Of a stretch of DNA of 64,000 nt, positions 57,547 through 64,000 are shown one piece after another. The DNA comes from a candidate division KSB1 bacterium. Lineage in GTDB: Bacteria; Zhuqueibacterota; Zhuqueibacteria; Zhuqueibacterales; Zhuqueibacteraceae. The notes below the pieces were generated by a model that saw only the letters and a list, made by a program, of their open reading frames with translations, was not told the DNA's origin and searched no databases. Each line of letters opens with the position of its first letter. Positions within the stretch are counted from its first letter, which is position 1. Where the stretch lies: positions 248,001 to 312,000 of the forward strand of contig JAPDPX010000005.1 in assembly GCA_034506255.1 (NCBI GenBank), given 5' to 3'. The position numbers and the translations under genes were made by a program.

Positions 57547-58863
57547 ATGATCACACCGCAGAACAGCAGGCGCGCGCCTGCTCTCACCACGGCCCCGGCC
57601 GCTGCAGATGGCCCTCCGCCTCCGGCCGGCCAGCCCGGCGCCGCCCGCGGCGTGATCATCGCGCTTCTGCTCCTGCTCTTTCTCGGCCTGCTTGATGTCC
57701 AAATTCTCTCCCCGATTTTGCCGGGGCTGGCAGTGAGTTTTCAGACCACGATTGCCGCCATGGGCATCGCGGTCACGGTTTATGCGGCAGCGGCCTCGGC
57801 TTGCGCGCTGGTCATCGGGCCGCTCAGCGATTATTTTGGCCGTTTGCCCTTCCTGCGCTGGGCCGCGCTGCTTTTCACCCTGGCCGCCGCAGGCGCCTGG
57901 CTGGCGCCCGCTTTTCCATTTTACCTGGCCGCGCGTCTGCTTGCCGGCCTGGCTGGCGGTGTAATTTCCGCAGCCGTCATCGCCCAAATGGCCGACTCTT
58001 TTCCCTACGAATCCCGTGGCCGCGCGATGGGCTGGATTGGTGCAATGTATTTTGCCGCGGCGGTGGTCGGTGTGCCCGCAGGCGCCCTGCTCGCCGGCAG
58101 TTGGGGATGGCGCGCGCTTTATCTCGTCCTGGCAGGCGCTGCCGGCGCTTTAACGGTCTGCCTGTTCGCGCTGCGGGCAATAAAAACCCCGCGCGCACAG
58201 GCTGCGACTGCACAGGCGGAGGGGGCCAATGATTGGCGACTGCTGCCGGTGGTGACCGGCCAGATCAGAGCCTATTCCCACTACTGGCGCGCGCCCCGCA
58301 CACGTCAGGGGCTGTTGCTCGCCCTGGCTGTGTCAGCCACCACTTCCCTGCTGCTGACTTATCTCGGCGTGTGGCTCAGCGCCCGCTTTGGGATGTCCAC
58401 CGCCGAAATTGGTCTGGTGTTTCTGCTGACGGGTCTGGCTGCCACGATCACCGCCTTGACGGGCGGGTGGTGGGCCGACCGCTTTGGCAAACGCCGTGTC
58501 ATCATTCTCAGCAGCGCCATGCTGGTGGTGGTATTGCCGCTGCTCGCCCATGTCACCACACTGGTGCAGCTTTATCTGCTCTGTGCCGCGGGTGGCATGC
58601 TGCTGGCTGTGCGTGAGGGTCCCTTCCAGGCCTTGTCGACCGAGGTGGTGCCGGTGCAGGAGCGCGGCGCTTTCCTGGCGCTGCGCAACTTCACTTCGCA
58701 GCTCGCGATTGCCGCGAGTGCCGCGGCGGGGGGGGTGCTGTATCAGGCCTTTGGCTTCCGCGCCATTTGCTTTGCGGCGGCGGGCAGCAGTGCCCTGGCA
58801 TTGATCGCGGCGGCGCGCCTCTCGCTGCGCGCACAATCGCATACCGGCTGGAAACGTGCGTGA
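57547..58863 (+). CDS. Major facilitator superfamily transporter (drug-efflux type)
   Basis: A 438-residue, 12-helix transporter. The N-terminal cytosolic arm is Pro/Ala-rich. First-helix LGLLDVQILSPILPGLA, the loop 2-3 GPLSDYFGRLPFLRWA and AGLAGGVISAAVIAQMADSF fit Bcr/CflA or DHA1-type efflux carriers. Loop 8-9 is WWADRFGKRRVI. The substrate is unknown. The ATG at 57547 begins the coding-like N-terminus. Its stop overlaps the next frame only if that gene starts at GTG 58856. Confidence 0.9.
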   Translation: MITPQNSRRAPALTTAPAAADGPPPPAGQPGAARGVIIALLLLLFLGLLDVQILSPILPGLAVSFQTTIAAMGIAVTVYAAAASACALVIGPLSDYFGRLPFLRWAALLFTLAAAGAWLAPAFPFYLAARLLAGLAGGVISAAVIAQMADSFPYESRGRAMGWIGAMYFAAAVVGVPAGALLAGSWGWRALYLVLAGAAGALTVCLFALRAIKTPRAQAATAQAEGANDWRLLPVVTGQIRAYSHYWRAPRTRQGLLLALAVSATTSLLLTYLGVWLSARFGMSTAEIGLVFLLTGLAATITALTGGWWADRFGKRRVIILSSAMLVVVLPLLAHVTTLVQLYLLCAAGGMLLAVREGPFQALSTEVVPVQERGAFLALRNFTSQLAIAASAAAGGVLYQAFGFRAICFAAAGSSALALIAAARLSLRAQSHTGWKRA

Positions 58864-58894
58864 CAGGGAAAAAGCTGATCAACAGCTCGGAATC

Positions 58895-59902
58895 ATGCCG
58901 ACATCTGCCTCCTCCCCCACTAAACTCGGTTCGCGCTGGCGGCGCGGGTTGCGGCGCACATTGATCGCACTGGGTCTCCTCGTGCTGGTGTCGGTTTTCC
59001 TGGTGATCCCTTACACTTTGTCGTGGCTGCTCACCCATGCCAAATCCCGGCCGTTGAAATACGAGGTGGTGGCCACTCCCCAAGATTACGGCGTCGCGTA
59101 TCAAACCGTGAAATTTCACGCCAGTGACGGCACGCCGCTGTCCGCCTGGTGGCTGCCGGCGGATTCTTCGCCGGTGGTGATCATCTATTGTCACGGCTTG
59201 TTTCGCTCGAAACTGGAAATGGTGGAACGCGCCAGCGCCTTCAGGCGACACGGGTATGCCGGACTGGTGCTGGACTTCCGGCGGCACGGCGACAGCGGCG
59301 GCGCATTGTCGAGCCTGGGCTACTTGGAGCGCCTGGACGTGTTGGGTGCGGTGCATTTCATTCGCGACAGTTTGCGGCTTGCGCAACCGATCGTCACCTT
59401 TGCCGTGTCGATGGGAACCGCGGCCGCCATGCTGGCCGCCGCCGAGTCCCCGGAAATCACCGGCCTGATTCTCGACAGCAGCTTTTTGTCGTTCGACAAT
59501 ACCATCGCCCATCATGCACGGTTGTTTTTCGGCTTGCCCCGCTTTCCGATTGCCGATGCCGTGATTCTGTTTACCCGCTGGCGGATTGGCTTCCGCAGCG
59601 AGGCCTTCGACATGCGCCAGGCACTCCGGCAGATCGGCGACCGGCCGCTGCTGTTTGTTGCCGGCAGCGCGGATGACCGCATGCCTCTGCCGGTGCAGCA
59701 GCAGCTCTACGCCGGCGCGCCGAGCCGGCACAAGAAGCTGGTCATCGTGCCTGGCGCACGCCACGGTGCGGCTTATCGCACAAACCCGGATTTGTATCAA
59801 CGGGAAGTCATGGAATTCCTGCAGGTCATTGTTCAGGATGACAAGCTGCTGTCCGCGCCGGCAGCTTCCTCCCCTCCACCGGCGGGCAACGCACCGCGGT
59901 AA
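58895..59902 (+). CDS. Membrane-anchored alpha/beta hydrolase
   Basis: A 335-residue protein with a basic N-terminus and one membrane helix (about 21-46), then an alpha/beta hydrolase domain. The oxyanion region is YCHGLFRSKLEM, the nucleophile elbow is FAVSMGTAA (A-x-S-x-G rather than G-x-S-x-G), and the acid and base lie in VAGSADDRMPL and PGARHGAAY. It resembles BAAT/YfhR-type membrane hydrolases. Start ATG 58895 is chosen; GTG 58856 would overlap the MFS gene by 8 bp and is possible. It lies in a plus-strand run with the DPP-IV-like peptidase gene. Confidence 0.85.
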   Translation: MPTSASSPTKLGSRWRRGLRRTLIALGLLVLVSVFLVIPYTLSWLLTHAKSRPLKYEVVATPQDYGVAYQTVKFHASDGTPLSAWWLPADSSPVVIIYCHGLFRSKLEMVERASAFRRHGYAGLVLDFRRHGDSGGALSSLGYLERLDVLGAVHFIRDSLRLAQPIVTFAVSMGTAAAMLAAAESPEITGLILDSSFLSFDNTIAHHARLFFGLPRFPIADAVILFTRWRIGFRSEAFDMRQALRQIGDRPLLFVAGSADDRMPLPVQQQLYAGAPSRHKKLVIVPGARHGAAYRTNPDLYQREVMEFLQVIVQDDKLLSAPAASSPPPAGNAPR

Positions 59903-59965
59903 CAGCGGGGTGGTGTAAAAGTTGAAATGTTTTTTGTCCTGTACCTCAGAATGAAGGAGGCTCAT

Positions 59966-62149
59966 GTGTTGCACGCGAAGCGAAGCGTCGTCTGGCCGGT
60001 GATCATCCTGGCTGTTGGTCTGTTGCCGGCCGTCAGTCCAGCACAAAAACAACTCACGGTGGAAACCATTTTCGGCAGTCGCGAGCTGGCGGGCACCCTG
60101 CCCAGCGCCGTGCAATGGACGCCGGATGGCAGGGCCTTCACCCATCTGCGGCGCGGCGAAGATGGCACGCTCAACCTCTGGCGCTATAGCGCCGCCAGCA
60201 AACAAAAAAGCCTCTTGCTCGATTCCAAAAAAGTGAGTGTGCTGGCGGAAGAGAGGCACGAGAAGCGCTTCGTGCTGGGCAATTACTTCTGGTCGCCGGA
60301 CGGGAAGAGCCTCCTGCTGCCTTCGAACAATGATCTCTACCTTTACGACCTGGCGTCAGGCAGCACCCGGCGGCTCACCACCGACGAGGCAGAGGAGCGT
60401 GATCCGCAATTCTCGCCGGACAGCCGGCAGATAGCCTATCTCAAAAATCACAACCTGATGGTGCAGGATCTGGCCAGCGGCAGCGTGCGGCAGCTCACCA
60501 CCGCGGGGGAGGAGCACATTCTCGTGGGCCGCTTCGACTGGGTCTATGAAGAAGAGTTCAGTATTCGCACCGGTTTTTTCTGGTCGCCGGACAGCCGTCA
60601 TCTCGCCTACTACCAGCTCGACGAGCGCGAGGTCAACGTCTTCCCGCTGGTCGATTTCATTCCGGTGCACAACGTCGATGAACCGATGCGTTATCCCAAA
60701 GCGGGTGACCGGAATTCGCTGGTCAAAATCGGCGTGGTGGCGGCGGATGGCAGCAACGGCGGGACACGCTGGATCGACCTGGGCGCGGAAACGGACATCT
60801 ACATCCCGCGCATCAAATGGCTGCCAGGCGGCAGGGAACTGGCGGTGTTGCGCCTGAATCGCCGGCAAAATCATCTGGAATTTTTGATTGCCGACATTGC
60901 GACCGGCAACACCCGGCTTTTGTTCGAAGAGAAGGAGGACAATGGCTGGATCGATATTCATGATGACTGGCAGTTTCTGGCCGGCGGCAGGCAATTGCTG
61001 TGGCTGTCGTGGCGCGACGGCTGGCCGCATTTTTATCTGTATGACATGAACGGCCGCGTGGTGCGCCAACTGACGCGCGGGGCATGGGGCGTCACCAAGC
61101 TTGAAGGCGTGGATGAAAAGAACAAGATGGTCTATTTCAGCGCCACGGAAAAGAGCCATCTGGAGTCCCATCTCTACCGCATCAAATGGGACGGCACCGG
61201 CCTGCAGCGACTTACCACTCGTGAGGGCTGGCATGTCATCAATCTGTCGCCCACGGCAGGCTACTATCTTGACCATTTTTCCAATGTCAACACGCCCACG
61301 CAGGTGCTGCTGCACAAAAGCGACGGCAGCCTGGTCGAGGTGATCGAAGCCAATGAGATTCCGGCACGGCGGGACTATCGCTTCTCGCCGGTCGAGTTCG
61401 GCACGCTCACCACTGCCTCCAACGTCACGCTGCATTACTGGATGATCAAGCCGCCGGATTTCGATCCCTCCCGCAAATATCCGGTGCTCATGTACGTCTA
61501 TGGCGGCCCGGGCGCACAGACCGTGGTGAATCGCTGGGGCGGCAGCCGCGGCTACTGGCATCAAATGATGGCACAACTGGGCTACCTGGTGGTCTCGGTC
61601 GATAATCGCGGTACCGGCGGCCGCGGCAAGCACTTTATGATGCAAACCTACAAAAATCTCGGCGAGCTGGAGACCACCGATCAGATCGAAGCGGCCCGGT
61701 ATTTGGCGCAACAGCCCTACGTCGATGCCAGCCGCATCGGCATTTGGGGCTGGAGCTATGGCGGCTACATGTCGGCCTTTTGCCTGCTGAAAGGCAACGA
61801 AGTGTTCAAGGCGGCGGTGAGCGTGGCTCCGGTCACCGACTGGCGCAACTACGACACGATCTACACCGAGCGTTACATGCTCACCCCGGCGCAGAATCCC
61901 GAAGGCTATGAACGCAGCGCGCCGCTAAAATATGCCGGCAATCTCACGGGCAAGTTGCTGCTGGTGCACGGCGCCAATGATGACAACGTTCATCTCGCCA
62001 ATACCCTGCAACTGGCGATGGCCCTGCAGGACGCGCGCAAGCCGTTCGAGCTCATGATCTATCCGCGCAAAGATCACGGCATCAGCGGCCGCGACACCCA
62101 GGTGCATCTCTACAACCTGATGACGGAGTTTCTGCGCAGGAATCTCTGA
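59966..62149 (+). CDS. Dipeptidyl-peptidase IV-like S9 serine peptidase, exported
   Basis: A protein of about 727 residues with a signal peptide, an N-terminal beta-propeller DPPIV_N region (about 60-460; repeats such as FSPDSRQIAYLKNHNLMV, and the EE pair in DWVYEEEFSIRTGFFWSPDS that anchors the substrate N-terminus). A C-terminal alpha/beta hydrolase domain has GWSYGGYMS (Ser near 596), Asp in GANDDNVH (near 671) and His in KDHGI (near 703). It should release X-Pro-type dipeptides from peptides outside the cytoplasm. GTG 59966 is chosen because AAGGAGG lies 5 nt upstream, though TTG 59969 or ATG 59951 are possible. All catalytic residues are intact. Confidence 0.93.
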   Translation: MLHAKRSVVWPVIILAVGLLPAVSPAQKQLTVETIFGSRELAGTLPSAVQWTPDGRAFTHLRRGEDGTLNLWRYSAASKQKSLLLDSKKVSVLAEERHEKRFVLGNYFWSPDGKSLLLPSNNDLYLYDLASGSTRRLTTDEAEERDPQFSPDSRQIAYLKNHNLMVQDLASGSVRQLTTAGEEHILVGRFDWVYEEEFSIRTGFFWSPDSRHLAYYQLDEREVNVFPLVDFIPVHNVDEPMRYPKAGDRNSLVKIGVVAADGSNGGTRWIDLGAETDIYIPRIKWLPGGRELAVLRLNRRQNHLEFLIADIATGNTRLLFEEKEDNGWIDIHDDWQFLAGGRQLLWLSWRDGWPHFYLYDMNGRVVRQLTRGAWGVTKLEGVDEKNKMVYFSATEKSHLESHLYRIKWDGTGLQRLTTREGWHVINLSPTAGYYLDHFSNVNTPTQVLLHKSDGSLVEVIEANEIPARRDYRFSPVEFGTLTTASNVTLHYWMIKPPDFDPSRKYPVLMYVYGGPGAQTVVNRWGGSRGYWHQMMAQLGYLVVSVDNRGTGGRGKHFMMQTYKNLGELETTDQIEAARYLAQQPYVDASRIGIWGWSYGGYMSAFCLLKGNEVFKAAVSVAPVTDWRNYDTIYTERYMLTPAQNPEGYERSAPLKYAGNLTGKLLLVHGANDDNVHLANTLQLAMALQDARKPFELMIYPRKDHGISGRDTQVHLYNLMTEFLRRNL

Positions 62150-62491
62150 ACGGGTGATCCGTGACTTCAGCCAGTACAGTCACGCCTCATTTCTTTCTGC
62201 CCGACCACCGTGGAAATTCGGCCACGCCACAGCGGCCTCCAAAGATTGGTCTGCCTGACATGACGGGGGAGGACACATGCCAAGCGGGCTGGGCATGGAC
62301 GCGCGGTCGCCCCGGGTGCGGCAGGGCAAGCCGCTGCAACCGGGTGCGGTCGCGTACCGGGCCGTGGCGGGCAGGAGGCGGTGGGACAAAGATGGGGGCA
62401 GGGCACGGTGGCCGACGGTGTTGCGCTCCGGTTTTGGCCGCTGCCGGCGCATTTCGCCGTTTTTTTGCGGCCAACCCCGCCGTTATTTCGC

Positions 62492-62520
62492 TTGACAGTT
62501 TTCGTTTATTTTTCTATTAT
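62492..62520 (+). promoter_or_regulatory. Strong sigma-70-type promoter for the BFN-domain gene
   Basis: TTGACA (62492-62497) and TATTAT (62515-62520) are separated by exactly 17 bp, nearly the full consensus. The leader to the start at 62626 is about 95 nt. The rest of 62150-62491 shows no supported gene. Confidence 0.75.
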
Positions 62521-62625
62521 TGCGCCGTCGCTGGCACGACGCAGTACTGCCCGCAGCGCAGTTGTTCTTCGCTCTTCATGTCACCGTTGTAACACTTTCC
62601 TGCACGGCTCAAAAGGTTCAGTCGC

Positions 62626-63183
62626 ATGTTGATATCCGTTCGAGTTGACCGCGTGACGCTGGATACGACCGCCAATCGATTTGTCGTCATTCTCAAAGAT
62701 GACGTGCACAGCCGTTGGCTGCCGATCGTGGTCGGCTCCTCGGAAGCCCAGGCGATTGCCCTGCAAATGGAAAACATCATTCCGCCGCGCCCGCTGACGC
62801 ACGACCTGATGAAAAGCCTGCTGGATTCCATCGAGGCGCGCGTGTCGCGGGTGGTTATCAATGATCTGCGCGAAAACACCTACTACGCCATCATCGGCGT
62901 CAAACTCAACGGCCAGCACGTGGAGGTGGATGCCCGGCCCAGCGATGCCATCGCCCTGGCCCTGCGCACCCAGGCTCCCATCTTCGTCTCCGATGAAGTG
63001 ATGAAAAAAGCCTCGGTCTCCGACACGGACACCGAGCGCGTCGAAGAACAGCGGCCGATGGATCGCATGGAACGGTTGACCGAAGATCTGCAAAAAGCGA
63101 TCGAGGATGAACGCTATGAAGACGCCGCCCGCCTGCGCGACGAAATCAATGCCCTCAAAAAGGAACGCCGCAGCGAGCGGTAA
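62626..63183 (+). CDS. Bifunctional nuclease (BFN/DUF151) domain protein with C-terminal UVR motif
   Basis: A 185-residue protein. The BFN domain spans about 1-130: SVRVDRVTLDTTANRFVVIL, LPIVVGSSEAQAIALQMENI, RPLTHDLMKSLLDS, DARPSDAIALALRTQAPIFVSDEVM. A UVR motif follows at about 145-180 (LQKAIEDERYEDAARLRDEI). BFN proteins have reported RNase/DNase activity in plants, but most bacterial members are uncharacterised. The UVR motif binds partner proteins such as UvrB or ClpC. A strong promoter lies upstream, and an intrinsic terminator at 63213 separates it from the ClpS-like gene. Confidence 0.92.
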   Translation: MLISVRVDRVTLDTTANRFVVILKDDVHSRWLPIVVGSSEAQAIALQMENIIPPRPLTHDLMKSLLDSIEARVSRVVINDLRENTYYAIIGVKLNGQHVEVDARPSDAIALALRTQAPIFVSDEVMKKASVSDTDTERVEEQRPMDRMERLTEDLQKAIEDERYEDAARLRDEINALKKERRSER

Positions 63184-63212
63184 CGTCCGATTCTTCCCAC
63201 AACCAGGAGCGT

Positions 63213-63247
63213 AGTTCCGCAACGCGGAATTATGCTTTTTTCTTTTT
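63213..63247 (+). terminator. Intrinsic terminator touching the ClpS-like start
   Basis: AGTTCCGC (63213-63220) pairs with GCGGAATT (63224-63231) across a 3-nt loop (one G-U pair) and is followed by ATGCTTTTTTCTTTTT. The U run ends directly at the ClpS-like ATG at 63248, so the terminator also occupies the expected ribosome-binding region. Confidence 0.6.
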
Positions 63248-63586
63248 ATGGAAGTCATCAGCCCGACACGCAAACACCAACAACATGCGCAGGCACACCC
63301 CCGGCTCATCCCCCGCTATCATGTCATTCTGCTGGATGATGACGAACACACCTATGACTACGTCATCGAAATGCTGATGCAGCTTTTCCATTACAGCCGG
63401 GAGCAGGCCTTCCTGCTGGCATGCGAAGTCGATGCCGCCGGCCGTGTGATTGTTGACACCACCACCCTCGAGCGCGCCGAGCTCAAGCGCGATCAAATTC
63501 ACGCCTATGGCGCCGACTGGCGCATTCCCCACTGCAAAGGCTCCATGAGCGCCTGCATTGAACCCTGTGAGAACGAATGTCCATGA
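63248..63586 (+). CDS. ClpS-like adaptor, variant of the Clp protease adaptor family
   Basis: A 112-residue protein. The core matches ClpS: RYHVILLDDDEHTYDYVIEMLMQLF and EQAFLLACEVDAAGRVIV, then TTTLERAELKRDQIHAYG. In E. coli ClpS the N-degron pocket uses Asn34/Asp35 and His66 (VHYQG); here the first motif is LDDDEHTY and the His is replaced by Asp (VDAAG). It may therefore bind a different N-terminal signal. The start at 63248 follows a U-rich run with no ribosome binding site. The stop overlaps the next gene as ATGA. Confidence 0.85.
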   Translation: MEVISPTRKHQQHAQAHPRLIPRYHVILLDDDEHTYDYVIEMLMQLFHYSREQAFLLACEVDAAGRVIVDTTTLERAELKRDQIHAYGADWRIPHCKGSMSACIEPCENECP

Positions 63587-64000
63587 ACCTCCGGCCGCTG
63601 CACGAGTCTGACCTGGAAGCCGCGCTCGCCCTGTGGAACCGCAGCGCCCAGTTCGACCAGATGACACCCGAGTTGCTCGATGAAAAAATTTCCGCGGACC
63701 CGGACTATGACCCGAACCTGGTGTTGCTGGCCGAGCAGGACCACCGGCCGGTCGGCCTGATCATGGGCGTAAAGCGCCAGGCAGGCAGGGAGGCTACGGG
63801 CTTCATCAAGCTGCTGGCGGTCGACCCCGGCATGCGGCGGCGGGGGGTGGGCCGGGCGATGTTGCAGGTCATTGAACAACAACTGCGTGCCGCCGGAGTG
63901 CAGACTATTCGCGTGTTCGACAGCAATCCCAACTATCTTGTCCCCGGCATCGACCCGCGCTACACCGAAACCCTGGTCTTCTTCGAGCGCCAGGGCTATG
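63583..64000 (+). CDS. GNAT-family N-acetyltransferase, cut by the window end
   Basis: An open frame starting at ATG 63583 (overlapping the ClpS-like stop as ATGA) continues to the end of the window without a stop, giving 139 residues so far. It shows MNLRPLHESDLEAALALWN, VLLAEQDHRPVGLIMG, the acetyl-CoA loop VDPGMRRRGVGRAMLQVIEQ and LVFFERQGY. These are typical GNAT features. The pairing with a ClpS-like adaptor through overlapping codons suggests joint expression. Substrate is unknown. Confidence 0.88.
   Translation, partial: MNLRPLHESDLEAALALWNRSAQFDQMTPELLDEKISADPDYDPNLVLLAEQDHRPVGLIMGVKRQAGREATGFIKLLAVDPGMRRRGVGRAMLQVIEQQLRAAGVQTIRVFDSNPNYLVPGIDPRYTETLVFFERQGY

Overview
The window looks like a GC-rich chromosomal segment from an uncultured-type bacterium of the FCB supergroup, closest in style to candidate division KSB1 / Calditrichota. 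This placement is inference from gene content. Two secreted proteins end in a NYPNPF-type FlgD-Ig C-terminal domain like those used for type IX secretion. A FadL/PorV-style outer-membrane barrel implies a diderm envelope. Other markers are a secreted S8 protease, an M14 carboxypeptidase, a DPP-IV-like peptidase, a YfhO membrane protein and a quinone-type complex I membrane arm. No rRNA, tRNA, CRISPR array, phage or transposase gene was seen.

Layout. 0-1.9 kb (minus): efp, an mtgA-like transglycosylase and a small winged-helix protein with its own promoter. 2.1-7.7 kb (minus): a tight three-gene operon coupling an outer-membrane barrel, a membrane-anchored TPR/Ig-like/NTPase protein and a cytosolic NTPase-Ser/Thr kinase fusion. 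This is the most system-like unfamiliar unit. 7.7-9.6 kb: a divergent sigma-54 activator, ending at a long inverted repeat shared with a convergent 5'-3' exonuclease gene. 11.2-15.1 kb (plus): a cupredoxin-like secreted protein, an ABC-2 exporter pair, a YHS-thioredoxin fusion and RidA. 15.1-15.9 kb: an adenosine-specific kinase behind a possible GEMM-like leader. 16-26 kb (minus): a TPR protein, subtilisin, a receiver-like protein, CPBP protease, SpoU methyltransferase, PTS IIA and YfhO. 26.4-36.3 kb (plus): a nonulosonic (pseudaminic-type) acid operon of overlapping genes, including an acetyltransferase fused to a Wzx-like flippase. 36.4-44.7 kb (plus): nuoA-H-J-K-L-M-N without the peripheral-arm genes. 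45-64 kb (plus, one exception): peptidases, hydrolases, nudix enzymes, transporters, a bifunctional-nuclease-family protein, a ClpS variant and a GNAT cut by the window end.

The main non-coding discovery is a dispersed modular repeat of about 0.35-0.77 kb at 10.7, 19.1, 27.2 and 47.9 kb. All four copies have matching 13-bp terminal inverted repeats (CCTGAATTTTGCA / TGCAAAATTCAGG). The 47.9 kb copy is flanked by a perfect 5-bp direct repeat (TTCTT), as expected of a MITE-like non-autonomous transposable element. An internal module carries a stacked CCCACGAAAA...TTTTCGTGGG hairpin that varies in copy number.

Several promoters share a TTGAC-type -35 box, mostly 17 bp of spacing and a TA-rich -10 box, so housekeeping sigma-70-type signals are readable here. 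All functional calls are from the sequence alone. Start codons were chosen by Shine-Dalgarno match, four-base overlaps with neighbours and family length.
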